From Metabacillus niabensis (GTDB taxonomy: Bacteria > Bacillota > Bacilli > Bacillales > Bacillaceae): DNA of 64,000 nt. How positions within the stretch are numbered: position 1 is the first letter of the stretch; each line of letters starts with the position of its first letter. Location of the stretch: contig NZ_JAIVLH010000008.1 in assembly GCF_020524345.1 (NCBI RefSeq), forward strand, positions 1-64,000, read 5' to 3'. A program made the translations under genes and the position numbers. The notes below the pieces were generated by a model. It did no database searches and had not been told where the DNA came from. It saw only the letters and a program-made list of their open reading frames with translations. Positions 17,757 through 26,877 of this stretch are shown here, one piece after another.

Positions 17757-19260
17757 GATGATTTCCTCCTGCCATTAAAACACTGATTGCTTCTTCTGTT
17801 GCGTTCTGACGATCCATTTCCCCGGCAATTTCTCCTTCATACATGACGAGAATGCGATCAGATAATGCCATGATTTCACTTAATTCTGAAGAGACGAGCA
17901 GAACAGCTTCTCCTTTATTACGCTTTTCAATAAGTGCTTCATGAATATACTCCATCGCACCAATATCCACACCACGAGTTGGTTCTGCTGCAATTAAAAT
18001 TGGCGTTTCCTGACCAAGCTCTCTTGCAACGATAAGCTTTTGTAGATTACCGCCTGATAAATTTCCTGCCTTTTCCTCAAGCGAGCCTGCTTTGATTTCA
18101 AACTTCTCAATCCAGCTGTTAACCAGCTTTCGGAATGGAGCCTTTCTTAAAAAGGAATAAGATCGATATTGAGGTTTTTTGTGATATCCCATCAGACCTG
18201 TCTCTTCAACAGTCGCTTGTTTTGCTGCTCCCCATAAATAACGGTCCTCCGGAATATGGGACAACCCTGCATCGCGAATTGAAAGAACCGATTGATTTGT
18301 CATATCCTTTCCGTCTAAAAGAATGGATCCCTTTTTCACTGATCGCAATCCGGATATAACTTGGAGAAGCTCTGATTGACCATTTCCTGAAACACCGGCA
18401 ATTCCAACAATTTCTCCGCGATTCACAGTCAAAGATATATCATCTAATAAAGGCTTGTTGTCTTTTTCCTGTACCGTGACATTTTTTATTTCAAGAATGG
18501 CTTCCCTATTCATTTGTACACGTTCAGTTAAATCATGGAGCTCACGCCCTACCATTAACTTTGCCAGCTCATCAACAGATGTTTGTTCTTTTGTTACATT
18601 CCCTGTGACTTTTCCGTTGCGAAGAACGGTTATAGAATCAGCAACTTCCATTACTTCACGAAGCTTATGTGTGATAAGGATAATGCTTTTTCCTTGATCA
18701 GCCAGCTGGCGAATTGTTTTCAGCAGACCTTTAACTTCAATAGGAGTTAGCACAGCAGAGGGCTCATCTAAAATAATGATATCAGCACCCTGATAAAGAA
18801 CTTTTAAGATTTCAATCCGCTGCTGCTCTCCAATCGAGCAATTAGCTGTTTTCGCGTTCGGCCTAACTGGAATCTGATATGTTTCTACTAATTCTTGAAC
18901 CAGCTCGGTTGCTTTTTTTCGATTAAAAAATCCTGCCTTCTTTGGTTCATGACCAATCACAATATTTTCAGCTGCAGTAAAATCAGGAAACAACATAAAA
19001 TGCTGATGCACCATACCAATTCGATTTTTGATTGCATCTTTCGGATTAGCAAAAGTCACATGCTTGCCATCTATAAAAATTTCACCTGAGGTTGGCTGCT
19101 CCATTCCGTACAGCATTCTCATTAAAGTTGTTTTTCCAGCTCCATTTTCACCAACCACTGCATGGACCTCCCCAGCTTTAAGTGAAAGTGAAATGGAATC
19201 ATTTGCAATAAAACTTCCGTACATCTTTGTCATATTTTTCATTTCTAACCGCTTCGTCAT
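17740..19260 (-). CDS. nupO: Nucleoside ABC transporter ATPase NupO, two ABC domains
   Basis: This 506-residue ATPase has two fused ABC domains, like sugar and BMP-type nucleoside importers. Domain 1 has Walker A GENGAGKTTL, a degenerate signature CSIGEQQRIE and Walker B IIILDEPSAVL. Domain 2 has a degenerate Walker A, GVSGNGQSEL, and an intact LSGGNLQKL signature, followed by AAEPTRGVD. Such asymmetry is usual in this family. A GGGAGG box precedes the ATG. A hairpin at 19289-19320 separates it from nupN. Confidence 0.9.
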   Translation of the reverse strand: MTKRLEMKNMTKMYGSFIANDSISLSLKAGEVHAVVGENGAGKTTLMRMLYGMEQPTSGEIFIDGKHVTFANPKDAIKNRIGMVHQHFMLFPDFTAAENIVIGHEPKKAGFFNRKKATELVQELVETYQIPVRPNAKTANCSIGEQQRIEILKVLYQGADIIILDEPSAVLTPIEVKGLLKTIRQLADQGKSIILITHKLREVMEVADSITVLRNGKVTGNVTKEQTSVDELAKLMVGRELHDLTERVQMNREAILEIKNVTVQEKDNKPLLDDISLTVNRGEIVGIAGVSGNGQSELLQVISGLRSVKKGSILLDGKDMTNQSVLSIRDAGLSHIPEDRYLWGAAKQATVEETGLMGYHKKPQYRSYSFLRKAPFRKLVNSWIEKFEIKAGSLEEKAGNLSGGNLQKLIVARELGQETPILIAAEPTRGVDIGAMEYIHEALIEKRNKGEAVLLVSSELSEIMALSDRILVMYEGEIAGEMDRQNATEEAISVLMAGGNHHESKN

Positions 19261-19288
19261 TTTTCAGCCTCCCTCCGATAAGCATTGG

Positions 19289-19320
19289 GAAACCGACTGC
19301 AAAAGTTTGTAGTCGGTTTC
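19289..19320. other. Intercistronic hairpin between nupN and nupO
   Basis: GAAACCGACT (19289-19298) pairs perfectly with AGTCGGTTTC (19311-19320) around a 12-nt loop, with no T-run after it on the minus strand. It looks like an RNA-stabilising or processing hairpin that would leave more nupN message than nupOPQ message, which is common after binding-protein genes. Confidence 0.6.
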
Positions 19321-19336
19321 GGATGGTTAATTCTAT

Positions 19337-20353
19337 TTAGTTCTCTAAAGGATTTTTAACTTCCAGCTTCCCACTGATAATATCTTCTTTTATTGCTGTT
19401 ACTTGATCAATGACTTCTTGTCCGACAAAATCACTTAATGGTGTTTCACTCTCATGAGTAACATATGTTAACCCAACACCTTCTTCTTTTAAGCCGTAAG
19501 CAACAACACCCGGCTCATACGTACCTTCAGAAAAAGCCTTGATTGTTTCGTAAGCTACTGCATCTGTTCCTTTTAACTGAGAAAGAACGATGTGCTCCGG
19601 GTCCAGTTCTGTACGGTCAATATCTTGCCCAGCAGTATAGAACCCTTTTTCTTCTGCAGCTTCAAATACACCAAGGTCGCCAACAGCTGCCGCACCAGCG
19701 ATAAAATCTGCACCTTTTGATGCTTGTAATAAAGCAAGCTCTTTTGCTTTAGCAGGGTCATCAAAGCTTCCTACAAAGTTCACAATATATTCCGCATCAG
19801 GATTTGTTGCTTTTAGGCCCTCTTCAAAGGCAACTGTCCATTTCTTCAATAGCGGAATATCCATAGCTGCTACCATACCAACTGTATTTGTTTTTGTTGA
19901 CAGACCAGCTGCTGCACCTAAAAGGTATGCCGCTTCATGTTCTCTAAAATTTACGCTACGTACATTTGGTAAATCAACCGTTGTATCAATAATCGCAAAT
20001 TGTTGATCAGGATTTTCTCCTGCCACTTTCTTTAACGCATCCTCTGATTCAAAAGAAGACGTAATAATTAAGTCATAGCCTTCTGCAACAGCTACACGTA
20101 AGTTTTCTTCAATTGCAGAATGGTCTGTTGATTCAATAGTTTTAAGCTCAAAACCAAATTCCTCAGCAGCTTCCTTAGCGCCATCGTCCATTTGCTGAAA
20201 GAAAGGGTTCACCCCAATTTTTTCCGGTAGAACAAGGGCAATTTTCTTTGCTTTTTCTTCTTTTTGATCGCCTGCTGAATTTGATGATTCATTTGCTCCA
20301 CAACCAGCAAGCAGGAATGTGAATAATGCAATAAACATAAATAACTTTTTCAC
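19337..20353 (-). CDS. nupN: Nucleoside-binding lipoprotein NupN (BMP family)
   Basis: This 338-residue solute-binding lipoprotein captures nucleosides for NupOPQ. The signal peptide ends in the lipobox LLAGC with Cys18 as the lipidation site, followed by a Ser/Asn-rich linker. The rest fits the BMP/Med fold (KIALVLPEKIGVNPFFQQMDDGAKEAA, DLIITSSFESEDAL, QFAIIDTTVDLPNVRSVNFREHEAAYLLGAAAG). The start is GTG with AGGTGGG about 6 nt upstream. It is the first gene of a six-gene minus-strand operon reaching to 14377. Confidence 0.9.
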   Translation of the reverse strand: MKKLFMFIALFTFLLAGCGANESSNSAGDQKEEKAKKIALVLPEKIGVNPFFQQMDDGAKEAAEEFGFELKTIESTDHSAIEENLRVAVAEGYDLIITSSFESEDALKKVAGENPDQQFAIIDTTVDLPNVRSVNFREHEAAYLLGAAAGLSTKTNTVGMVAAMDIPLLKKWTVAFEEGLKATNPDAEYIVNFVGSFDDPAKAKELALLQASKGADFIAGAAAVGDLGVFEAAEEKGFYTAGQDIDRTELDPEHIVLSQLKGTDAVAYETIKAFSEGTYEPGVVAYGLKEEGVGLTYVTHESETPLSDFVGQEVIDQVTAIKEDIISGKLEVKNPLEN

Positions 20354-20714
20354 GTAAGACCCACCTCTATTTTCGTGTTTTTTTCATCTACTGACAAATA
20401 TACACTAACTTATCAGTTAAATAAACACTAAATACAAACATTTTTATATTTTTCATTTAAAATGTTCGTATTTTACACAAAAATACCCTTCCTTTTAGGA
20501 GGAAGAGCATTTATCTAAATTTGTCGAAAAATTAAATTATTTCTTATTTTAAAGAAAAATGAAAATAATGCAAGATCTTTTTCTGAAATAATAATATTAT
20601 TCACACTTTTATATATGGGCTGCAACGGAAAAACAATAAAGCATAATCAAAGTTATTTCTTTAACTTTAAGATATAATTGTATTGAATTGAACTTTTTTA
20701 GGGAGATGGTAAGC
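20354..20714. other. AT-rich intergenic control region, nupN / DinB gene
   Basis: This stretch must hold the divergent promoters of the nup operon and the DinB-fold gene. For the latter TATAAT at 20673-20678 is a likely -10 box. Two stretches resemble CodY boxes but have 4-5 mismatches to AATTTTCWGAAAATT, so I do not call them. No purine riboswitch is recognisable. Confidence 0.5.
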
Positions 20715-21173
20715 ATGGCAAGAATCAATGAGTTGGTTTCAGGCTGGATGAGTCACCGCAAAGTACTACATGAATTACTTGATACATTTGAAGATCAACA
20801 TCTTAGCTATAAGCCATGGGAAGAAGCTATGTCACTTTCACGGCTTGTCTTACATATTTCAGGTGCAATGGAAATGTTTGCTGATACTGTGATAAATGGA
20901 GAGTTCACTCCTCCAACAGGAACATCAAAAATCGAAACTATAAGCGAACTAAAAACATTCGTAGAAAATCAAACAAATCAGACAAAATCTAAGTTGGAAT
21001 CTTTAACTGAAGATCAACTGGCTGCAATTGTTGAATTTGCCGGTATGAAGATGCCTGGCTTAGTCCTGCTTGAAAGCGGAAAAGATCACGAAATTCACCA
21101 TAAAGGTCAACTATTCACATATGCCCGCTTACTTGGAGTTGAATCTTTGCCGTTCTTTGTTAGCCGGTCTTAA
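20715..21173 (+). CDS. DinB family protein
   Basis: This 152-residue protein has a DinB/YfiT-like four-helix bundle fold. The three metal-type histidines can be placed in LVLHISG and DHEIHHKGQ. Members are often damage- or stress-induced in Bacillus, with roles such as thiol or metal-dependent transferase; no function can be fixed here. ATG at 20715 is chosen since AGGGAG lies 9 nt before it. It stands alone and ends at a bidirectional terminator shared with the HemD-like gene. Confidence 0.85.
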   Translation: MARINELVSGWMSHRKVLHELLDTFEDQHLSYKPWEEAMSLSRLVLHISGAMEMFADTVINGEFTPPTGTSKIETISELKTFVENQTNQTKSKLESLTEDQLAAIVEFAGMKMPGLVLLESGKDHEIHHKGQLFTYARLLGVESLPFFVSRS

Positions 21174-21179
21174 ACAATA

Positions 21180-21215
21180 AAATGCCTGACATCATTTAAG
21201 GATGTCAGGCATTTA
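21180..21215. terminator. Bidirectional terminator
   Basis: AAATGCCTGACATC pairs with GATGTCAGGCATTT across a 7-nt loop. It lies between the convergent DinB and HemD-like genes, with T-rich tails on both strands. Confidence 0.9.
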
Positions 21216-22037
21216 TTAGTTTGTGTTCTCTTCCAGTCCTTTATAATAATTGACCAAAGCAATGATGGCACTTCCCATACGTTCTTCCTCCGGAACAACC
21301 ATTCTTGTAATTCCAACTTCTCTTAATGCCTGTGCTGTTACTTTTCCGACGGAAACAGCCATTACATTTGTTGAAAATGCATCTAAGAGTTCCTTTTCCA
21401 GTCCATGTTCTTTTGCATAGGACATTAAAAATCTTGCCTGCGGCGTACTTGTGAAATTCACTGCATCTATTTTTCCAGCTAGTATTTCGCGAACGAGCTG
21501 TTCCATCACTTCTGGCTTTGGCGGGATGTGCTTATAAGGAAGGATTTCCCGATATTCTGCTTGCTGTTCTTCAAGAAAGTCTATTAAAAGGGGTGCTGGA
21601 TCACCATGAAGCTGCAGAGCCACCCGACAGCCTTTTAAAGAGTGTCCACGTAGTTCTCTCACCAAACCGGCCGTACTTCCGTCATCATCTCTTACATCTG
21701 GTGTTACCCCCAGCTTTTTAAGAACATTAACAGTCTTATAGCCTCTTGCCGCAATTTTTGCATTTGATAATGCTTGGAGGAATTGTTCACCTAATTCCAT
21801 GTTGGCAGCTGTTTGATAAAGCTTGTCTGTTCCAAGCCCTGTTGTAAAGATGAGCCAATCAAAGTTACCTTCTATGAGGGCATGAATTTCTTTTTCTACA
21901 TTTGTATCGTCTAAAAAAACGGTTCCCTGTGCCGGACGAATTAATGCTTGCCCACCTAAATTTTCTACTAATTTACTTAACTCTTCAGATTTACGCTGAC
22001 CTGCAAGGGCGATTGTTTTGCCATTTAGTCGCTTCAT
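21216..22037 (-). CDS. Uroporphyrinogen-III synthase family protein (HemD-like)
   Basis: This 273-residue protein has the two-lobed HemD fold: KTIALAGQRKSEELSKLVENLGG at the N-terminus, FDWLIFTTGLGTDKL, a helical hinge, then DAVNFTSTPQARF and VMAVSVGKVTAQALREVGI. HemD is poorly conserved, so activity cannot be read from residues. It is outside any hem operon and resembles B. subtilis YjjA, a second HemD-like protein, more than the main tetrapyrrole gene. A GGAGGTACGTT sequence precedes the start. Confidence 0.75.
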   Translation of the reverse strand: MKRLNGKTIALAGQRKSEELSKLVENLGGQALIRPAQGTVFLDDTNVEKEIHALIEGNFDWLIFTTGLGTDKLYQTAANMELGEQFLQALSNAKIAARGYKTVNVLKKLGVTPDVRDDDGSTAGLVRELRGHSLKGCRVALQLHGDPAPLLIDFLEEQQAEYREILPYKHIPPKPEVMEQLVREILAGKIDAVNFTSTPQARFLMSYAKEHGLEKELLDAFSTNVMAVSVGKVTAQALREVGITRMVVPEEERMGSAIIALVNYYKGLEENTN

Positions 22038-22221
22038 AACGTACCTCCGCTTATATTTTATTGCTCATATTGTATCACTTTTTTGAAAAGTTCGTTATTT
22101 AAATTGGCAGCAGTTTAATATGCGGGATTCTAAACCGGAGGATTTTCACTTTTGAGAGCTTTTTTAAGCTTAATTTTGAAAAAAACTACTAATTTTGCAA
22201 AGTCCACTTTTCCACTATAAA

Positions 22222-22254
22222 CAAAAGAAGTTCGAAAAAATTCGAACCCCTCTC
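22222..22254 (-). terminator. purU terminator
   Basis: On the minus strand GAGAGGGGTTCGAA pairs with TTCGAACTTC, followed by TTTTG. The rest of 22038-22221 shows only the promoter area of the HemD-like gene. Confidence 0.75.
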
Positions 22255-22259
22255 AATGA

Positions 22260-23159
22260 TTAAAAGATAATTGTTTTATTTTCATGAACAAGAATTCGAT
22301 CCTCTAAGTGCCATTTAACAGCTCTTGCCAGTACACTTCGTTCAACAGATCGTCCGATTTTCTTTAAACTGTCAACATTGTCACGGTGATCGACACGGCT
22401 AATATCTTGTTCAATAATCGGGCCTTCGTCCAGGTCATTTGTTACGTAATGGGATGTGGCACCTATTAATTTTACACCACGTCCATATGCACGTTCATAT
22501 GGTCTTGCGCCGATAAACGCAGGTAAGAATGAGTGATGAATATTGATAATTTTATTTGGATTTGCTGACACAAACTTTGGCGTTAAAATTTGCATATAAC
22601 GAGCTAAAATAATCAAATCAATATTGTGTTCTTTTAAAAGCTCTAACTGCTTTTCTTCCACTTGCTCACGAATATCCTTATTTGCCGGGATATAATAGAA
22701 TGGAATGTTCAAAGGCTCTACAACTTCCCTTGCTTCCTCATGATTGCTTATAACCATGGCAATGTCTGCCATTAAGTCGCCGCTTTGCCATTCCCAAATT
22801 AGCTCTAATAAACAGTGTAGCTCTTTTGAGACGAAAATGGCCACCTTTTTCATATTGTACACATGAGTCAGTTTCCATTCCATCGAAAATTCTTTCGCGA
22901 TGTCACCAAATTGATTTTCCATCTCAGACGCTTTTTCCTTCAGGTTTGGACATTCAAACTCAATCCGAATAAAAAATGTACCACCTTCCGGATTTGTCGA
23001 ATACTGACTTGATTCAATAATATTCGCATTATGTGAGAATAAGAACTTAGAAATGGCAGATACAATACCAGGTTGGTCCGGACAGCTAACTAATAAACGT
23101 CCGCGATTCTGATTGTTATCCTGAAATTGTTGTATTGAATTTTTTATAAATGCATTCAT
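22260..23159 (-). CDS. purU: Formyltetrahydrofolate deformylase PurU
   Basis: PurU hydrolyses 10-formyl-THF to formate and THF, balancing one-carbon pools with purine synthesis. Residues 20-100 form an ACT domain (RLLVSCPDQPGIVSAISKFL). Residues from about 105 form the formyltransferase-type catalytic domain with LARYMQILTP, the catalytic IHHSFLPAF, and LDEGPII carrying the conserved Asp. The 299 residues match the family. GAGGT lies 10 nt before the ATG. It appears monocistronic. Confidence 0.95.
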   Translation of the reverse strand: MNAFIKNSIQQFQDNNQNRGRLLVSCPDQPGIVSAISKFLFSHNANIIESSQYSTNPEGGTFFIRIEFECPNLKEKASEMENQFGDIAKEFSMEWKLTHVYNMKKVAIFVSKELHCLLELIWEWQSGDLMADIAMVISNHEEAREVVEPLNIPFYYIPANKDIREQVEEKQLELLKEHNIDLIILARYMQILTPKFVSANPNKIINIHHSFLPAFIGARPYERAYGRGVKLIGATSHYVTNDLDEGPIIEQDISRVDHRDNVDSLKKIGRSVERSVLARAVKWHLEDRILVHENKTIIF

Positions 23160-23235
23160 TTTTTAAAATACCTCACTATTCATAATTAAAACATTATACA
23201 TTAGACTTACCAATTATTTAAGATCAAATTTATCT

Positions 23236-23688
23236 TCATGGTCTGATAGTTTGTTTATTTCCTCTATTTTTCACCTTACGAATGATTTGATTCATCACTT
23301 CTGATAAAACCAACCCGATGGCAATTGAGCCTGAAATCATAAAGGCTTTAGCTGCAAGTGCTATTGCTTCATTATAATGATTTTCTACAACCTGCCGCAT
23401 CGCATCATAGGCTAAACCACCCGGAACCAATGGAATGATTCCTGAAACATTAAAAATGATAACAGGTGTCTTATGCCTCTTCGCGTAAAATTGACTAATA
23501 ATGGCAATGAAAAATGAAGCAATCAACGTAGAAACCACGCTATCATCCGAATATTCATACAGGCCGATATAAATCATCCAACCAATCATACCGACAAGCC
23601 CGGCCCGCAATAGAGCTTTTACAGGAGCATTAAAAATAATCCCAAATGCAGCTGATGCGACAAAGCTTGTGAACACCTGTTCAATCAA
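23236..23688 (-). CDS. Threonine/serine exporter family protein, small half (YjjB-like)
   Basis: This 150-residue membrane protein has about 4-5 hydrophobic helices. The conserved IPLVPGGLAYDAMR matches the second half of ThrE-type exporters. It lies 45 nt after the gene for the large half, and the two together would rebuild the full ThrE topology. Likely job: export of threonine, serine or related small compounds. Substrate unproven. The C-terminus is basic. Confidence 0.82.
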   Translation of the reverse strand: MIEQVFTSFVASAAFGIIFNAPVKALLRAGLVGMIGWMIYIGLYEYSDDSVVSTLIASFFIAIISQFYAKRHKTPVIIFNVSGIIPLVPGGLAYDAMRQVVENHYNEAIALAAKAFMISGSIAIGLVLSEVMNQIIRKVKNRGNKQTIRP

Positions 23689-23733
23689 ACAAAAACCCCC
23701 TTAAACATACGGAAGCGGCCCATTTGAGACTTC

Positions 23734-24501
23734 TTAATAAAACGAAAAGACAACCGCAACACCTGCTCCTATCGCAAATGCCGTTAAAAATGCCTCTGCA
23801 CCTTTTGATATACCTGACACTAAATGGCCTGCCATTAAATCTCTAACAGCATTTGTGATTAATAGGCCCGGTACTAATGGCATCACGGAACCAATAATAA
23901 TTTTATCAAGTTCTGTTCCTATATTAAGGACTACAAAAAAGACTGATAATAGGCCGATTAGTAATGAAGCCAGAAATTCTGCGAAAAATTTTATTTCAAC
24001 AAGTTGATGAATATAGATCAAGCTTGAAAATCCAATACCTCCAGCCACAACAGCCGGTAAGAAGTCCGACCAAGTTCCTTGAAACATAATAAGAAAGCAT
24101 CCGCTCGCAATAGATGCAGCGGCAATTTGTACCCAAATCGGATAAGCATGTGCATCAAGCTCAATTACTTTTAGCTGATCATATGCTTCTTCTACAGAGA
24201 GTTCTCCATTACTAATTTGCCTTGAGACTCCATTAACCTTTGCAACTTTTTGTAAATCTGTTGAACGATCCACAATTCTAACTAGCTGTGTCGGTGTTTT
24301 ACTGCTTACAGAAAAAATAATTCCTGTTGGTGTGACATAGCTATGGGAATCTGCAATTCCAAAAGCTGCGGCAATTCTCATCATTGTATCTTCCACCCGA
24401 TAGGTTTCTGCACCACTCCTGAGCATAATCTTACCCGCCAGCAAACACACCTCGATCACATCAAAGGTTTGGTTTTGGTTATTAGTCACCAGCTCCACCA
24501 T
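23734..24501 (-). CDS. Threonine/serine exporter family protein, large half (YjjP-like)
   Basis: This 255-residue protein has a soluble N-terminal part of about 115 residues (LAGKIMLRSGAETYRVEDTM, the ThrE N-terminal signature) followed by about five membrane helices ending in PLVPGLLITNAVRDLMAGHL. It forms the partner of the small half encoded downstream. The start at ATG 24501 lacks a clear ribosome binding site, and a GTG four codons later is too close to GGAG, so the exact start is uncertain. Confidence 0.82.
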   Translation of the reverse strand: MVELVTNNQNQTFDVIEVCLLAGKIMLRSGAETYRVEDTMMRIAAAFGIADSHSYVTPTGIIFSVSSKTPTQLVRIVDRSTDLQKVAKVNGVSRQISNGELSVEEAYDQLKVIELDAHAYPIWVQIAAASIASGCFLIMFQGTWSDFLPAVVAGGIGFSSLIYIHQLVEIKFFAEFLASLLIGLLSVFFVVLNIGTELDKIIIGSVMPLVPGLLITNAVRDLMAGHLVSGISKGAEAFLTAFAIGAGVAVVFSFY

Positions 24502-24651
24502 CCCATTGTAAAATATCTAGTTAGAGTTTAATGAAGAATTCATTATTAAGCAAATCATTCAACATAAACAACTTGTTTATCGTCCTCACCAAATCCTTAA
24601 CTATGAATAACGTAGGATAAATACCTATTTTTTAAGGTGGTGACTGGACCC

Positions 24652-26664
24652 ATGCAAATACCTATGATTCTATCCGGTCCAATCCTTCGTCGAGTAGACA
24701 ATAATCAAGTGACAATTTGGTTGGCAACTAGTGAACATGCCTCAATTACAGCAGAGATATTGAGCATTCACAAATCAGAAAAAGGCTTAAAATATGAGTC
24801 TTTGCCAGTCCAAACACAAACAAAAACGATACACTTAGGAAAAAAATTGTTTGTCCATTTAATTAATATAAGTCCAACTAAAAAAAATTTTCCTGTCGAA
24901 GAACTACTGGGCTATAACCTTTATCTAGAAAAAGACGCTCAAATGTATGACCTCGATAGCTTTCACTTATTAACCGCAAACCATCCAGATTCACTTGTTT
25001 ATGAAGGATTAGACTATCCAACCTTTTATATTAGCACAAAAAAAGAGTCTCCTGTTCTATATGGTTCCTGTCGCAAAGCACACGGAAAAGGACAAGATGC
25101 CTTACCAAATGCTGATCAAACCCTTCAGCAACATCGATTTGATCTTAATTTACGGCCCAGCTCTCTTTTTATGCTTGGAGATCAAATATATGCAGATGAT
25201 ATTGCAGACCCACTTGTCCCATATCTTCACTCAATCGTACACGAAATAATGGGTAAAAATGAAGATCTTACTTTTGTTGAACCTAAACTTCAGCAATATA
25301 TACATCACTTATACAAAATTCAAGGCAGACAAGAGATTATTGAAACATTATGTAACTTTACATCCTCACATGCACACAACCATCTGATTTCCTTCGGTGA
25401 GTATGCAGCGATGTACCTGCTAAGCTGGAGCCCCGTTCTTTGGAATTTATTTCATCATGAGCAGAATGGATACCTTGCAAATCATGATAAAGAACAGCTT
25501 CAGGAAAGATACGATGAACAACTGGAAGAACTTCACAATTTTTGCCGAAGCACATCAAAAGTAAGAAGAGTGCTGGCCAACATCCCATCCTATATGATTT
25601 TTGATGATCACGATATAACAGACGATTGGAACATCTCAACCGAATGGAACAAAAATGTATACGGAACGTCTCTTGGTAAACATATCATTTGCAATGGTTT
25701 AACAGCGTTTTGGGCATTTCAAGGTTGGGGAAATCAACCAGATACATTTCATGATGATTTTATCGAAACCATACAACAATATGTGAAAACATATCCGATT
25801 GGATCCCACCCCTATCAAAAGTGGCAGGATACACTATTATCTTTTGACTCATGGCATTTTATCGCACCGACAACACCTCTCACTCTTTGCTTAGATACTC
25901 GTACACTTCGAGAATATGATTATTCGCCAACAAAAGTTAAACTGCTGCATCTCATAAACGAGACTGTGAAGACACCCATATTAATTGGACAAAAGGGATG
26001 GACATTACTAGATCAATTGCTTAAAGATTCCAAATGGAAGAAAGGGGATATCCTTCGCATCGCATCACCTACACCTTTATACGGAGTTGATGTAATAGAG
26101 TCTTTTTTAAGAAAACAAGTGTATCCTTTTCAATACTTTGGAGCATCCGTTCAGTATCAATTAGATTTTGAGGCGTGGAAATACAATTTAACAGGTTTCT
26201 ATTCTTTCCTTCACTTTTTATCAAAACATCAATTGAGAAAATGCATCATTTTATCAGGTGATGTTCATTATGCTTCAGCTGTAAAGGCAAATGTCATCCT
26301 GAATGGTGAAGAGCTTTCCATTTACCAAGTAACAAGCAGTCCGATGAAAAATATAAGTTTTGATTGGTTAACAGGCAGCATGATAAAACTGATTGTGCGA
26401 CTTCACACTTTACGCAGAAATGAACCGATTCCGAAAAGGTTTGGCAAAAAAGATGGAGCATGGACTGAGTTAGAAAACTCAAATCACGATAACACCGTCA
26501 CATACTGGGAAGAGGAAATGAGCTATCAGTCACTAGAACACGGAACTATTGTCGAAACACAAAATAACCTTGGGCTTCTTCAAGATAAAAAGACATCCCT
26601 ACAAAATACTTTACTACTAAATACAGAGGGGCAACTCCATTTTGACCCATTTAGTGAATCATAG
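24652..26664 (+). CDS. PhoD-like metallophosphatase domain protein
   Basis: This protein of about 670 residues has an alkaline phosphatase D-like metallophosphatase fold. Metal-site motifs appear in order: VLYGSCRK, FMLGDQIYADD, MIFDDHDITDDWN and IILSGDVHYA. An N-terminal beta domain of about 120 residues (GPILRRVDNNQVTIWLAT) precedes the catalytic part. There is no signal peptide or Tat motif, unlike secreted PhoD, so a cytoplasmic role is likely. ATG 24652 is taken as start (AAGGTGG 11 nt upstream). GTG codons at 24637 and 24640 overlap that box. Substrate unknown. Confidence 0.82.
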   Translation: MQIPMILSGPILRRVDNNQVTIWLATSEHASITAEILSIHKSEKGLKYESLPVQTQTKTIHLGKKLFVHLINISPTKKNFPVEELLGYNLYLEKDAQMYDLDSFHLLTANHPDSLVYEGLDYPTFYISTKKESPVLYGSCRKAHGKGQDALPNADQTLQQHRFDLNLRPSSLFMLGDQIYADDIADPLVPYLHSIVHEIMGKNEDLTFVEPKLQQYIHHLYKIQGRQEIIETLCNFTSSHAHNHLISFGEYAAMYLLSWSPVLWNLFHHEQNGYLANHDKEQLQERYDEQLEELHNFCRSTSKVRRVLANIPSYMIFDDHDITDDWNISTEWNKNVYGTSLGKHIICNGLTAFWAFQGWGNQPDTFHDDFIETIQQYVKTYPIGSHPYQKWQDTLLSFDSWHFIAPTTPLTLCLDTRTLREYDYSPTKVKLLHLINETVKTPILIGQKGWTLLDQLLKDSKWKKGDILRIASPTPLYGVDVIESFLRKQVYPFQYFGASVQYQLDFEAWKYNLTGFYSFLHFLSKHQLRKCIILSGDVHYASAVKANVILNGEELSIYQVTSSPMKNISFDWLTGSMIKLIVRLHTLRRNEPIPKRFGKKDGAWTELENSNHDNTVTYWEEEMSYQSLEHGTIVETQNNLGLLQDKKTSLQNTLLLNTEGQLHFDPFSES

Positions 26665-26703
26665 ATCTTTCGGAAACATGTCAAAAACACCATGTAATAT
26701 ATA

Positions 26704-26732
26704 TTGACACGATATGTTACACGTTTTAAAAT
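26704..26732 (+). promoter_or_regulatory. Sigma-A promoter of adeC
   Basis: TTGACA (26704-26709), 17-nt spacer, TAAAAT (26727-26732). Transcription should begin near 26740, giving a leader of about 140 nt before the adeC start. Confidence 0.85.
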
Positions 26733-26773
26733 GTATGCTAATCTATAAGAAAATATAAATGTCTGGATGACAC

Positions 26774-26814
26774 CCGCAAAGAGAAAGTATCTTTTTCTTG
26801 CGGTTTTTTATTAC
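26774..26814 (+). terminator. Terminator hairpin inside the adeC leader
   Basis: CCGCAA pairs with TTGCGG, extended by AGAGAAA with TTTTTCT, and is followed by TTTTTT. It stands between the promoter and the adeC start, so it may act as an attenuator. The 34 nt before it are too short for a purine riboswitch aptamer. Confidence 0.7.
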
Positions 26815-26877
26815 AGTCATTTAAATAGGATCATTTTGGGAACCATACTACCAGCAAAGGAAAGGAGCTTTTTCCTA

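Noticed and set aside
20354-20714. CodY boxes or a purine riboswitch before nupN
   Set aside because: The best CodY-like stretches have four or five mismatches, and no purine aptamer core is visible.
26740-26877. Purine riboswitch before adeC
   Set aside because: The segment before the terminator is about 34 nt, and the conserved aptamer loops are absent.
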